From assembly GCA_021399435.1 (NCBI GenBank), contig JAJTUP010000005.1:1674001-1738000 (forward strand): DNA of 64,000 nucleotides, in the 5' to 3' direction. The position numbers and the translations under genes were made by a program. Below the pieces are notes generated by a model. The model had not been told where the DNA came from. It did no database searches and worked only from the letters and a program-made list of their open reading frames with translations. Shown here one piece after another: positions 23,101 through 37,163 of the stretch (its first letter is position 1; every line of letters begins with the position of its first letter). Source of the stretch: Diaporthe sp. PMI_573. Taxonomy: Eukaryota > Ascomycota > Sordariomycetes > Diaporthales > Diaporthaceae.

Positions 23101-25803
23101 TTGAAGAATACGGCAAACCTTAACAACCCTCAAGAGGTTTTGGCCAAAAATGTCGAGGCGCTCAAAGTGTTGCTGGATCTTGGCCAGACCGAGGGGAATT
23201 ACCTGAAGGAGTCCTGGAAGGATATCCTCATGTGTATCAGCCAGCTAGACCGCTTGCAGCTCATCACTGGTGGTGTCGACGAGAGCTCAGTACCGGACGT
23301 GTCCAAAGCACGCTTCGTGCCGCTACAGCGGGAGAACACAACCGATTCACGGCGGTCCACATCGTCCAGGAAACACCGTCAACGCAACAACACAGGCCCA
23401 CAAGGGTTCTCGACAGTGCTTGCTCTGGAGGCCAGGTCTGATGAGATAATCAAAACGGTGGACCGAATCTTCACCAACACCGCGAACCTCGACGGCGACG
23501 CAATCGTCCATTTCGCGCGGGCCCTGACGGAAGTGAGCTGGGACGAGATCAAGGTCTCCGGCGCACATGATAGGCCTCGCATGTACAGCTTGCAGAAGAT
23601 CGTCGAGATCAGCTACTACAACATGACACGTGTGAGGTTTGAATGGACTCACATCTGGGATGTTCTTGGCGAGCACTTCAACAAGGCTGGGTGCCACATC
23701 AATGAGACCGTTGTCATCTTCTCCATCGACTCGTTGCGACAATTGTCAATGAGGTTCATGGAGATTGACGAACTCCCTGGTTTCAAATTCCAAAAGGACT
23801 TCCTGAAGCCTTTCGAGCATGTCATGTCAAACTCCAGTAATCTCAGGGTGAAGGAGCTCGTCCTCAGCTGTCTGATTCAAATGATTCAGGCGAGGGGCGA
23901 GAATATCCGGTCTGGTTGGAGGACCATGTTTGGAATATTCACCGTCGCAGCTCGGGATCCGAACGAGACAATCGTCAATATGGCCTATGAAAATGTCCTC
24001 AAGGTGTACAAGACCCGGTTTGGTGTCGTAATCAACCAGGGCGCATTCACAGATCTTATCGTCTGTCTCACGGAGTTCTCAAAGAACATGAAATACCAAA
24101 AGAAAAGCCTGCAGGCCATGGAGACACTCAAGTCCATCATCCCGCAGATGCTCAAGACGCCGGAGTGCCCGCTATCCCGGAAATCTGACCTCGGAGCTGC
24201 TCAGTCGAGCATGGCAGACATCAATCTCAAGTCACCAGGGCAACAAACCCGCACCTCGGTGGAAGAAGGATTCTGGTTCCCAGTCTTGTTCGCCTTTCAC
24301 GATGTCCTCATGACAGGTGAAGACCTCGAGGTCCGGTCAAATGCTCTGAACTACTTCTTCGAGGCCCTGCTGAGGTATGGCGGGGATTTCCCCCCAGAGT
24401 TCTGGGATATCTTGTGGCGACAACAACTGTACCCAATCTTCATCGTTCTGCGGTCCAAGCCGGAAATGAGCAACGCGCTGAACCACGAGGAACTGTCGGT
24501 GTGGCTGTCAACAACCATGATCCAAGCCCTTCGCCACATGATCACACTCTTCACTCACTACTTCGAAGCACTTGAGTACATGCTCGACCGGTTTCTGGAG
24601 CTTCTCGCACTCTGCATCTGCCAGGAGAATGATACGATTGCACGGATAGGGAGCAACTGCCTGCAGCAACTTATCCTGCAGAACGTCAGAAAATTCACGG
24701 CGGAGCACTGGTCAAAGATCGTCGGCGCATTCTGCGAGCTATTCGAGCGGACCACCGCTTACCAGCTCTTCTCGGCTACGACGATTAACAACACGGCCTC
24801 ACTGGCGCCGGTGTCCAACGGCGTAGATTTCGGGGAGCCGCTGAGTCCGGGCTTGGAAGGGACAGAGGATGACTCCAAATCTCTAAAGATAAATGGCGTG
24901 GAGACAAATGGCCACTCGGACGACGAGCGACCTTCGACAGCAGCTAGCACTGTTCCAGAGGAAGACCCCCAGAGGACGCCGACAACAGCCAAGCCACTCG
25001 AAGAGTTCAAGCCCTCTAGCAACCTCCAGCTGCCTCCGCCACAGATCTCTGCTGCACGGCGCCGTTTTTTCAACCGCATCATCAGCCGGTGCGTCTTGCA
25101 GCTCCTCATGATCGAGACGGTCAACGAGCTTTTCAGCAACGACAACGTCTATGCGCAGATCCCCTCCAACGAGCTGCTGCGACTGATGGCCGTGCTCAAG
25201 AAATCTTTCCTGTTCGCGCAGCGATTCAACAATGACAAGGAGCTGCGGATGCGTCTCTGGAGGGAAGGTTTCATGAAGCAGCCACCCAACCTACTGAAGC
25301 AGGAGTCTGGATCTGCTGCTACGTATGTTGCGATACTGTTCCGAATGTTCGGCGATACGGACCCGCGTAGGAGCGAGTCCAAGGCCGACGTCGAAAATGC
25401 GCTGGTGCCGTTGTGCAAGAGCATTATTCGCAGCTACGTCACGCTCGAGGAGGAGAGCCAGCACCGCAATATCGTGGCCTGGAGGCCTGTCGTGGTGGAC
25501 GTGTTGGAGGGGTACGCGGCGTTCCCGGAGCAATCCTTCAAGAGCCACGTCCAGTCTTTCTACGGGCTGGTGGTCGAGCTCATGGCAAGCAAGGAAATGA
25601 CGGGAGAGCTGAGGGGCGCTATCCTGGGCGTGCTGAGGCGGGTGGGAGAAGTCGAACTAGGGATTAAAGGGATGGTCAACACAGCTGCTGGTGACGATGA
25701 TCTAAGGAGGGGCAGTGTGGTGTCCACAAGGAGCGATGCGACAAGCGCGCTTGTGGACCGTGAGGGCATCGATGCGAGCGCCAGGATGTTTGGGAGAACG
25801 TGA
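20132..25803 (+). CDS. SEC7: Sec7, large Golgi Arf guanine-nucleotide exchange factor
   Basis: Two exons, 20132-21448 and 21514-25803, joined across a 65-nt intron (GTCAGT...GTGCAG), encode 1868 aa, the usual size for fungal Sec7/BIG proteins. The N-terminal part holds dimerisation and cyclophilin-binding-like helices and the HUS-type segment near YLNYDCDSQMNNIFQ. The catalytic Sec7 domain is at about 640-830. Its FRLPGEAQKIDRFM loop carries the glutamate finger (about Glu743) and is followed by YVLAYSVIMLNTDLH. Helical HDS regions fill the rest, with low-complexity acidic and Ser-rich linkers near 1100-1170. The protein loads GTP on Arf1 at the trans-Golgi to drive vesicle formation. The ATG at 20132 opens the conserved start (MSSIRFVVSSLDAIQKHAGT). 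The gene is divergent from LAT1. Confidence 0.97.
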
Positions 25804-26298
25804 GAGCGATTTGGTGTGGTGTGACGGCGTGCATGAGGGACGAAACATGGACAGGGCAACATTGGACTAGACATTACCCTTCTTGTGTTTATAATTGTGA
25901 AGAAAAGGCCTGGGGAATGCAGGGATATCGCGTTTCCTTCGAGACAGCTGCAGAGGCGTTGGGTGCGTCAATACCAACAACACTTTGTCACAAGAGCCCA
26001 CATCTTTCATCATGAACTGCGGACTGGGATCCATACACTGTGTGTCGCTTCCCACGCTTCCAGCCCTAGGGCCTCGGAGACCTTTCGAGCTTGGCTTTGC
26101 CAGGCGGCCATCAATGACAGGTGATTACGAAGTCGTCCAGCTTGCGCCTACGCATTGGTGGCCGAGTAGGCCATTCTCTAACATCAAACAAAGTTCTAGC
26201 ATTCAATATGGGACAGATACTGTGCTAGCAACAGGCATTTGGACACAAGCACGCATTGGCCTCCGCATCTGCGTCAACGTCCATCCAGAAGCCTTGTT
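25804..26298. other. convergent region SEC7 / subtilase pseudogene
   Basis: About 500 bp containing the 3' flanks of both neighbours. No gene is supported. Confidence 0.5.
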
Positions 26299-27934
<1,636 letters not shown>

Positions 27935-28996
27935 CGTGGCTAAGGGTTAGATAGCAAGAATTTTGGGATGAGTTAGGCAAAGGCCGCGGCCAAAATAAAT
28001 GCTTGATGTCGAATGCTGGGACGCGTCGAACTTTTAAAACACCATCAGACTACATCTGTCCTGACACGGAAGGTGATCACAAGAGCACGCAAGGTAACAT
28101 GTTCGTATTGTCGACTTGGCATCGCGTGGTTGCATCGTTTGGTGGAGCCAAGCACGTCAACATGGCGGCCAACCGTGGGTTTTCTTTCGCGAGTATCTAG
28201 CGTTTCCTCCTTACGGGCCCGGCATGGCGGCTGTCTCTGACCCTGTCCACCTTAGTTGAGGGTGTTCTTACCGCCCATCACGTGTGAGTCAACACTTTTG
28301 GTGAAATCGTTAATATCGTCTATACATAGAGGATTCCAAAGATACTCTTGCAGCTCGCTCTTTTGCCACGTTATGTCTTGGTACGTTTGCTGAAGTAGTG
28401 GTACCGGAGGCTCGAACGATACTCCTTCTGGCAGTCCCATCGGCGGCCTAAATATACGAGCGGCCAAGCCTCGGATCAACTGGGGGGGGGGGTACTGCAA
28501 GCATCAGTACTGGGTCTGATCTATGTGATCAACTAGAAATCCTAGCAAGACTGGCAGTGGCACAAGCTCGAGTTTGTTTGATCCACGCGGATGTTACGAT
28601 AATACAGCTCTTCGAGAAATCATACCTAATTACGGACTTTCGTAAGCACGAAGTTGGGCGAAAAGTAGATAATACAACTCAAAGCCAAAGAATTTAGAAA
28701 AAAGAGGTTCAAAGGGGAAGAAAGACGGAAAGGAAATGAAGGAAATGAAGAATCAATGATGTCTAGATGGTTCGAGTTCCATTCTTAGAAAAGCACATTG
28801 GGGACTAAGCATTTCAAATTCACCATTGATCATCCGATTGCGAATAATATCGGATATATTGAATGTAACAACAAGATCCACTTGTACAGGCTCGTTTTCG
28901 TCAGGCCATTCTCCAGCTGTCATGTATAGCCGGCAACAACTCTCAGACCATTCTTCCTTCTTCCAGTATCTCCAATGTCCTGTAGATCCCCTTCAT
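27935..28996. other. gene-poor region with one unidentified minus-strand frame
   Basis: A minus-strand frame at 28252-28500 (about 80 codons) reads with a plausible amino acid composition (for example LPEGVSFEPPVPLLQQ). It has no ATG, begins next to an eleven-G tract (28482-28492) and matches no family I recognise; it may be a relic exon. The remaining DNA is A/T-rich and empty. Confidence 0.35.
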
Positions 28997-29746
28997 CTAT
29001 GGAGCGATCAAGAAAGTTACAGACAATTGCGACTGATGGTATTTGTCCGAAGTTGGAGCCGATGCCTGAGTCTCCCGAGTCAAATCTAATGAAGATAACG
29101 TGCTCGTTGTGCTCGTCAATGTAGATGTTCCATCTGCAGTAAATGAGCTCCCAGTTGTTATCAGTTCTGGGCAATGCCACTTGGGTTCGACAACGTAAAC
29201 ACTTGTGCACCCGTGGCAGTCCACTGCGGAAAACTCTGTGACCGTTGACGTCCATTCTGGGCAACGCACGCACGGATTCCGAAGGTTCCCCAAGACGGTT
29301 ATAGTACAGTCACTGATAGGGCTCGCGGTAGGCGCCATCACCAACTTCCCTGTTGTTACCTGCAAAGGGACGGCAGGTGTTGGTAGTGTCGGATTGAGTA
29401 GATTGGCTTTAGCAGTGCTGCAGAAGTCTTGAGCAGACACCTGACGCTTCTTGTTGTTGACTTCTGATGGCTTTTGGCTAGCACAAGCGCTGCTGGGAAA
29501 GCTGGGTGTTTCGGTCGAGTGGAACTCGACGACAAGTTCAACGTCCGTGGACCTAGGACGCGAGATTCCGTCCAAAAGCCGCTCAACGGTCATGAGGGAC
29601 TGTTTGTGCAAATGCGTCTCTCGCCTCGACGACGGAGTCCATGAGACTGGGGTGGAGACATTCATCACTGAGGAAACATGAGCACCCGATGATACCAACG
29701 GACTTGAAAGGACCACCACGAGCAGTATGTTGAGCGCCTCCAGGAC
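28997..29746 (-). CDS. small secreted-type protein with DCHGC motif, 5' end unresolved
   Basis: The minus-strand frame is open from 29746 to a TAG at 28997. It begins with a hydrophobic stretch (ALNILLVVVLSSPLVSSG) that looks like a signal peptide. The middle holds KKRQVSAQDFC, possibly a dibasic processing site. A Cys-rich module follows: DCTITVLGN, CVRC, then STVTEFSAVDCHGC, with a further Cys at KWHC. A Ser/Thr-rich tail ends the protein. The nearest ATG in frame (29758-29756) is followed three codons later by TAA (29749-29747). Either an upstream exon splices at the TAAG just before the open frame, or the gene starts inside at 29665 without a signal, or it is broken. The same DCHGC module occurs in the protein at 35171. 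Function is unknown; extracellular location is inferred. Confidence 0.5.
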   Translation of the reverse strand, partial: VLEALNILLVVVLSSPLVSSGAHVSSVMNVSTPVSWTPSSRRETHLHKQSLMTVERLLDGISRPRSTDVELVVEFHSTETPSFPSSACASQKPSEVNNKKRQVSAQDFCSTAKANLLNPTLPTPAVPLQVTTGKLVMAPTASPISDCTITVLGNLRNPCVRCPEWTSTVTEFSAVDCHGCTSVYVVEPKWHCPELITTGSSFTADGTSTLTSTTSTLSSLDLTRETQASAPTSDKYHQSQLSVTFLIAP

Positions 29747-29758
29747 TTAGCAATGCAT

Positions 29759-30494
29759 CGCAGTACAAGCCAGCCTGCATAAAGATTATCAAGAAAATGG
29801 AAATACTCCCAAGAAGACAACAACGGATTTCAGGCGAGCTGTTATATACAATACCAAAGGCCAGTGTTGGATTGCGCTTCCGTCGGGCCAGGGGCATCTG
29901 GTTCAATCCCGCTGGGCAATCTCTGATCCGTGTCGCTTACAACACCACAGGTGACACCCGTCTCTTTTCAGAGCTACCCTGCAGATCTAAGTGCTTGACT
30001 ATGGACTATTTGTATTCTTTGAGTTCCTCTACTAAGCTGGAACGGCAATGAGTGTCCTATAAGGACAAGGAACAATGTGTCTTATCGACAATAACAGTGA
30101 GATTCGCTATTCAAGGCTTTAAACAGTGACTTTCCAATCTACTTCTGCAAACCAGTGTTCTGTTAGATGCCACTATTTTGCACTATAATTCTTAGTGTTG
30201 AGCCGTGCCTATTTGCGCCGGCGCTGTTGACAAGCTCTAGTGTTTGAATGTATTCAAAGTACCGTGCAACGTGCAACACGGATAAGCTTCAATTGTCGCG
30301 GCGGTACTTGGCCAATGGTATAAGCTGAGTGAGCTCCTTCTCACACTAGGAACCGAATCTGATTAAGGGTGGTAAGATGGCAAGGTCCATTGAGATGGTT
30401 TATGAATTATATTCACTACGCAAACACACACACACTCTCCCTCCCTACTTCATGCGCGATGGATGGGTATGGTAGTACCATCTGCGTCTAGGAA
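29759..30494. other. intergenic region, nothing supported
   Basis: Short frames only. This should contain the 3' flank of the Zn2Cys6 regulator on the right and upstream sequence of the DCHGC gene on the left. Confidence 0.5.
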
Positions 30495-33400
30495 TTACAG
30501 GCTGCTAAAGACGAGATCCATTCCGCCAAGATTGATGTTGAAGTTGAGGTTATAGCTCGGATCCTGAATCTGCAGTCAAGGTCAGTGAATCCCGTAGTAG
30601 TCAAATGTTGTGGACAGACGTCTGCCAGTCAACGTAGCAACCAGTGAAGGGCAACAAGCTTACAAAATCCCAGTCCCAGTCCTTGCTAAATTGTTCAACA
30701 TAGCCCATTCCAGAGAAGGCATCCTCAGCTGCAGAGCCCTGGGGTCCATCCCCCATGTCTACCGCGGCGTCTGCGTTGTTTTCTTCGGCTGTACTGTTTG
30801 TGGGATCGCCCCCGCCTAGCGCGGCATGCATCTCTTTAAGAAGATTGAGCGCTTCTCTTGCTGAGCTGAAACACGCTTGTCGTACGATATCCTTGAGCTG
30901 TTCCTCGCTAGAATATATCGTGAGCCCCTCAGCTTCCGCGAGTACGGCCGTTGCAAACAGAAATCCCTTGACGTTGACCTCACCAGCCTTGATGCGCGCT
31001 CTCATCCAGTCCACCGTACAGCGAAGCACATCGAGCATCTCACCCTCGTCGACCATTGGGCCCATGAACCCCATTCCAGCTCCTGGCGTGCCAGCTGCAG
31101 GCGTTGTCGAGGCTGATGCTGTCGTGCTAAGATCCAGACTTCGTGCCCCCTCGAGGCGCTCATCCAGCTCCCATACGAATTCGAGCGTTGCCGCCAGGAG
31201 GCACTGCGTACCAATAAAGCGCACCGAGCCTGATCCGCAGATAAGCAGTCGCGCATAGTCGTCCGGCTCCTGGAGAGCCCTTTCTACTGGGTCCATGGAT
31301 CTATAAGCCTTGACTGCTCTGTGGTGCCTCAAGCCAGCCTCAACACATAGCCTCCTACTGAAAAAGTAACGAGGGTCATCTTTTGCGTGGCCGAGCCAGG
31401 GTAGGTGGATGGCCAGGAAGTATCTCTGCATTATGTGCTCGACTGTCCGGAGCTGGAATTGAGAGGGGCCTGGGTTCTGACGTTTGTGTGCACGCAGGAG
31501 TGCGTCGAGCGACCGGGATGCCACCGTAAGCTCAGAGTTAATGGCCAGCGACTTGTCGTAGCTCGTCATAGAGCGGAATTCATTGAGATACGATGCAATT
31601 TCGATGCGCACCTTGACGGTTCTGACCAGCCCGATCTGAACTGAAGTGTCGGTGAATGTGGCCAGGGGCTTAGGTCGTGGTACTTCTGCCGCCCCTGTAG
31701 TGTCCCGGAGGAGGTCCTCATCGTTGTAGTTGCTCGGCGGTTCAGTGTCGTAATCAGATAAGGATATTAGTGGTGGGCCTCCTGAATCCACTGCAGCACC
31801 CGGAGTCAGCTATCAAAGCGCCAAGAAAGAAGGTCTGTGTAAATAAGAGGAGGACCTGGCAACAGTGTGACCATATTCTTTGTTTGAACCTGCAGCCTGA
31901 TGACACTTTTAAGGCGCAAGCTACATTGCGGGACGAAGTTCTTCTCGAGGGGCGCTGAGACTGTATCAGGAAGCTACTTACTGCTTGATTGGACGAGGAT
32001 CTCCAGTATCGTGGCCCATAGTCGACGGCGCGTCTCAGCGGCGAGGAGCGACATTTTGGGGAGATGGTCTGGGTCCCGGTGGAGACCAATATACAAGGCC
32101 ATCCTCATCATGGTCCCAGCGGATGCCCAAACCAGATCAGATCCGACGCCGCAGACATCACGGGCAAGGTGGACAAGACAACATACTTGCAGCCCGGATA
32201 AGTTCATTCGCGACTTCTCTGAGGGCTGGAGCAACCAGAGGCGACCTTCGTAGACCCATCTTACTGCCAGGCTGCGGAGTGAAAATTGGTCATCTTGCAG
32301 CACTGCACCGATAGCCATGCAGAGCTGAAGCTGGATCACAAATGCCTGCCTCGCCCCTTTCGGATTTTGCCAGTATCGCGCATACTCAAGCCTGAAGGAT
32401 GGGATGTGCAGTACCCGATGAATAGTCTCGTACGTCCTCAGGTACGCCTCGACCAACTCGTCGGCGAGCTGCTTGGATGGTATGTGGTTTCCAAATTCCA
32501 GGGACATAATCTGTGGCACTCTCATAGCTTTGATCTGGCGCCCTAGGACCTTACTTTGGGCGACTGCCTTGTAACCTTCGGAGTTCTTGTCTGACTTCAA
32601 GGACTCAAGGAACAACATGAGTCTTGGGAACTGTAGACTGGTCAGAGGACTAGCGCTGCCCATGATACTGGAGGGTTTGAACGCAATAGGTATATCTCAA
32701 TGAGACCCCTCCAGCTGCGGCAGTCTGGCTGTCTTGCTACCCGGTGATGAAAAGCGTGGAGCTCGTAACGCAGTGCAGAATAAAACAGAACTTCAAGCTA
32801 GCGAGAGAGTACGGGGGCTTGTTGAGTAAACAGCAGGCATAATATCCCTGTGCAACAGAGTATTGGAGGGGTTAAGTAAACTGGTGGATCTTACAAGCGT
32901 CACTCCATGTATCCAGTGACTGTTCCCCAGGTACCGAGACTTTGCCAGGATAGCATTGGCATTTCCCCCTGTTGAATGGTCTTCTCTCTCTCGATTGGAC
33001 TGCTGTATCTCTCCAGAGCAGCTCGCTCTTGGCAATCCGGTATTTGCAATGCCCGAGCCTTGAACTTGCCAGTGTTCCGGCCCCAGGAATCTGGAGGCGG
33101 TCGGGGGGTTGAAATTCTCATTGTTAAAGTATGCTTTGCGCACCTCGGGCTGGTCAGGGGTATTATCGTTGCGTGCATTGATGAACTCGCCGAGCTGCTG
33201 CTCGAGCTGCTTGACTCTCTGAACAAGCTGCTCTGGCGAGCTGCTGGGATTGGACGCCGCAGGAGTGAAGAACGGGACGCTCGACACAGCGTCACGCTGC
33301 GGATCTCGGCCGTTAATCCCATCTGCAAACCCTTCGGTGCCCTCTCTCGGTTCAATGCGCTCATCCGAGACATAAGAACATGAAGCAGCCTTTCGGGCGC

Positions 33401-33512
33401 GGACGCAGTTTTGACACGGCAATTTGCGATCGCATCTAACTTTGCGGCGTCGGCAAGCGATGCAAGCCAAGGGCGGCCGTCGTCGACGCTTCTCCGGCGG
33501 TGTATTCTCCAT
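30495..33512 (-). CDS. Zn2Cys6 fungal-specific transcription factor
   Basis: Four exons are deduced: 33512-32895, 32630-31982, 31790-30664 and 30569-30495 (822 aa). Introns are 264, 191 and 94 nt with donors GTAAGA, GTAAGT and GTAAGC. The N-terminus has the binuclear zinc cluster: Cys at 17, 20, 27, 33, 36 and 45, after a basic run (EKRRRRPP). A short coiled coil (EQLVQRVKQLEQQLGEF) follows and may dimerise. The middle-homology fungal_trans region starts near FPRLMLFLE and includes VLHIPSFRLEYARYW, GLQVCCLVHLARDV and MALYIGLHRDP. The C-terminus ends GGMDLVFSSL. Such proteins bind CGG-type half-sites and regulate metabolic genes. The 264-nt first intron is longer than usual; the junction HGVTL|FPRLM is supported by the family pattern. 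Likely targets are unknown, but the two DCHGC genes lie on either side. Confidence 0.9.
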
Positions 33513-35170
33513 CTTGGTATTGTTAGTCCTTGCACGGACGGGCTAAGAGCCAGTCTATGGAATATGGCGAGTATATCCGAGAAGTGCAGACGAAGAAGCG
33601 TGGTCGCTTGGCAAAAGGGCGAGATCAGAATAAGCCGGACATTATTGACCGAGGGCGAATGTCTTATTTTCGGACTACGTTGCTTCAGGAGAATTCACCG
33701 GGTTCATCCGGCGGGGAATTCTCAAAGACCGCGTCTGGGAGAAGCTGATTCGTCAGAGCTTAGTCGGGCCGAAAAGACCGTCTTACAAACTGGCTCACTC
33801 GGGCGGCGGCGCCATTTGACCCACAGTCCCAATGGTGAAAGATTCGTAGGGCATAATGTCATGAATGCCAATAACTTCCGTGGGATGCTCAATATCAGGG
33901 AAAACATGAATGCACTAGAGTCGGGAGTCAAAATAGTCACATAACCACTCCACACTGTATAGCTGCTGCTACATACTTCTAGTAACTACATAGGGCACTT
34001 AGTTACATTAGGGTAGGATTCGGGAACGATAGGAGTTGGTACAGGCTTCGTCAAACTGAGTCCACAATTTCTGCGTCTATTAAATCGGACTCTGACATAG
34101 AGAGAGGGAGTTGAGAGGAACAATATCCATAAGCACCAGGCTGTGTCATGAGATACATACCAGCGGCAATAGAAAAGCATAGGTCCACTGTCATTTGTCC
34201 GGTGACACTAACATTTACATCGTTTAGAGGTTCGGGAAACATTTGATCTACATGATCTGATGTCTTGATCACACCCTCTTATCAAAACTAGCGGCAACCG
34301 ACTCCATTGATGATAGTGCATAATGCAGTGCTGCATTGCTTCAACATTTCTCATCGATTAAAATGGAAGCTACTGAGATCGATATGACCGTCGAGGGACT
34401 CGCAGCAGATCTGGTGCTCGGGAATCTGCACATGGAAGTGAGGGAGGGGGTGAAGCAAAGGAGAATTTAGCATGGTGACACTACTAATGCTTTATATTCG
34501 AGGCTATGTCGCATTAGCCCTTAACCATGGCCAAGATGGGCGATCCGGAACGCCGGTTCCGTGCAGCCCACTAAGAACAAGAACACGATGATGTTGTGGC
34601 TTGCTATGCAATCAGACGTGCATGTCTGCCCACATGAATCTGTAGATAACTACACCACTGTTTTCTGTTATGGCGTTCGTCTATCTTCCCGCATCGTTCA
34701 TTGAGGTAACAATCATCACTCTAAAATTGCAAGCTCAAGATAGATATCTCCTTTCGACGTCTCGTAATGTAGGTGTCAGGCTTCGCCAGGAAACAACTTG
34801 AACAGACTGGGACACAGGCAGCATTGTAGCTTCTGTGAAAAGAAGATATAAAAACGCGATGATTATGTGTGGGAAACTGAGTGCAATAGTAGGGATAGAG
34901 TACCAGCCTATTCACAGCCACTTGTGAAGCTTGGGTGCCAAAGCTTTCCGAGCCACTATGGCTAATATGCCGGATGCTACTATTCACTGCAGCCACGAGT
35001 TCCAATGGTTGGCCTAGCGTTAAATTATATTCACGCCCTGAATTGTTGAAGACTAAGTTATATTATAAGGATCGGCTCCACCAAAGTTTGAGTGCTGTTC
35101 ATGTTCCGGACCATCTATTGTTAATACAAGTCGCTGGAATTTGTATACATGCGCAAGCTGTAACCAGAAA
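33513..35170. other. intergenic region, nothing supported
   Basis: About 1.66 kb upstream of the Zn2Cys6 gene and of the 35171 gene. Frames up to 177 codons (33411-33944, plus) overlap the antisense of exon 1 and have no domain. A TATAAGG box at 35064-35070 lies 107 bp ahead of the ATG at 35171. Confidence 0.45.
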
Positions 35171-35590
35171 ATGATCAGCTCAAGCCTTTTCGTTCTGGCT
35201 CATGCCATCATTGCCATCGCAAATCCTCTCGGAACTCATGAGCCCACCGCAACCACCTCTGTATCAGAGGAGCTACGTCAGCAGGAACCCACACCGTCTG
35301 CGAAATACATGGACGTTGAGCTCCGCGACCTCGCCATGACGACGACACTTGGCGTCAGGTGCACCGTGACCAAGGTTGTGGGTAACCCCATCCAAGGGGA
35401 TTTGACCCTTACCAAGTTCCCCTCCACAGTCACCTCTACAGCAGCCACGGACTGCCACGGCTGCAAGCTTAGTGTGGTCAGTCGCTCGGTCATTACGCTT
35501 GAGCCAGTGAAGTACACCAAGACGGTCACAGCTCCTGATCCGGCCACCGAGTATAGTTGGGTTTGTTTGCCGACTGGGTTGGCAGAGTAG
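35171..35590 (+). CDS. small secreted protein with DCHGC motif
   Basis: A single-exon frame of 139 aa. The ATG at 35171 starts a clear signal peptide (MISSSLFVLAHAIIAIA, cleavage near residue 18-20). The mature part has four cysteines: GVRCTVTKV, the pair in STVTSTAATDCHGC, and a last one in YSWVC. The centre is rich in Thr, Ser and Val, as in cell-wall-associated or secreted fungal proteins. The segment from C-T-V-T to DCHGC is clearly similar in spacing to the protein at 28997-29746. No GPI signal is evident at the C-terminus (CLPTGLAE). No enzymatic motif is seen. It could be a secreted effector-like or wall protein; that is inference. TATA-like sequence lies about 107 bp upstream. Confidence 0.65.
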   Translation: MISSSLFVLAHAIIAIANPLGTHEPTATTSVSEELRQQEPTPSAKYMDVELRDLAMTTTLGVRCTVTKVVGNPIQGDLTLTKFPSTVTSTAATDCHGCKLSVVSRSVITLEPVKYTKTVTAPDPATEYSWVCLPTGLAE

Positions 35591-37122
35591 CTTGAGGGTC
35601 AGGCGGTGAAATCCCAGAATGGAACGTTGGGGGCGGGGGCTCAGAAGTCATGGAAAGTCTGGAATCATGGCTGGGGCCACTGTAATAGCTGGCCAATAAA
35701 CAGAACAAACAAGAACAAGTAGAGAAATTCCGAACACGTTTCCGACCCATGTCACTGATAGCAAATCCAAAGTCCATAGCAAAGTGCCTAGACTCGACGA
35801 AGAATCCAGAGAAGGTAATATAACAAACAGCAGTTGAGCCCCATGCCTAGACACTGTTGAGTGGCCCGGTTTATTTGGCCCCCTATGTTAAGCTTTCGTC
35901 ATGCCAGTATGACAGAAACCGCCGATTTGGCTCACTAGTCTTCAATTCAGATCTCCAGCGCCCCTCCTGTAGTGTTGGCTTTGGTGTCTTTTGTTTACTA
36001 GCCATTTCTCTGATCGGGGTGGCATTTTCATTGGAACTTGGATCCGTCGTGTGGTAGATTTCAAAGAAAGCAAGCAAACTTGTTGGTAGGTCACGCCGGT
36101 CTCTCGGTCTTTGAATCAGCTTCCCAGGTGCGAAGCTCGGTAGCGTGTTTATCTTTGGTGCGTCCACATAGTCCATTGGTACAGGTAATATCTGTATGTA
36201 CGGGCTCTATCTCGTTTGACGTGGGGGTAAACACATGCTGAGCTCATTCACAGCGGACGGGGCAGGACGTTGCCAGCATAGTATGTGTGCCAAGCTGTAA
36301 GAGACCAGCGACCTTCTCGTACATCAATCATTTGTCCATACACACATATACTCAGCCTGAGGCTTGTATTTCATCGATCGAACCGAATGTCGGCGGTGGT
36401 CTGTTGTGGAAGATTCAAAAGCCATGTAACAGACCTCGCACCGGTGCCTGTTCAATATTCTGTTGCAGGAACGGCATCTGTCCCAATGATTTGGCCGAGG
36501 TGCTGGCGCTGATTGACGGGTTGTTGGGCATTTTCGCCAACTGCTTCCTGGATTTCCGTGCAGGAGACAGTTGTCGCTACTGGCTCATGGTGGAGGCAGG
36601 GCGAAGGAGAAGCTGACTGGAACAGAGGACGAAGCATCAAGGATGAGACACAGGGTGGTTCTGAAGGCAGTTTCTTTTTTGACACGAATGTTAAGGAGTC
36701 GTAACATTATCAGTCCGACACCATCAATCTCTTGTTGTTCGGTAGCTGCCTGTGGGGCCTTGAGCGTTTGCGGTGGTTGATCGAGGTCTGTCAAACAACA
36801 CCGGGCCGTCATCGCAGTTCCAAGGTTCAGAACATACATGAACGTCCTCAGCCAGGAGTCCGCTACTTGGATCAAAAATTTCTTGTAGACCAGGCTGATC
36901 TCCTTGTACCTGCGCCTGGGCAGGCCGCTGAGGAAGGCCGTACCCAAACAAACACCCGACCTCCAAGCGTCACGTAATAGCATCGCGTACGCTGGAACGC
37001 GCCAGGGGATTGGGGAAACGACTCCGATTGAAGCAAACGACCTCTGAGACGCCAGGGTCCATCACTATGAACAAAGGTGGGCAGGTACCTAGGTAGCATT
37101 GACAGTACCGACACAGTACCGA

Positions 37123-37163
37123 CACAACAACAGCAGCAGCAGCAGCGGCGGCGGCGGCAGCAG
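37123..37163. repeat. CAA/CAG/CGG trinucleotide tract
   Basis: Tandem ACA, GCA and GCG trinucleotides run without interruption, next to a short tandem CGACACAGTAC-like repeat on the left. Confidence 0.85.

Noticed and set aside
29900..29909. tRNA T-loop-like sequence GGTTCAATCC
   Set aside because: No matching A box, anticodon arm or acceptor stem can be formed upstream.
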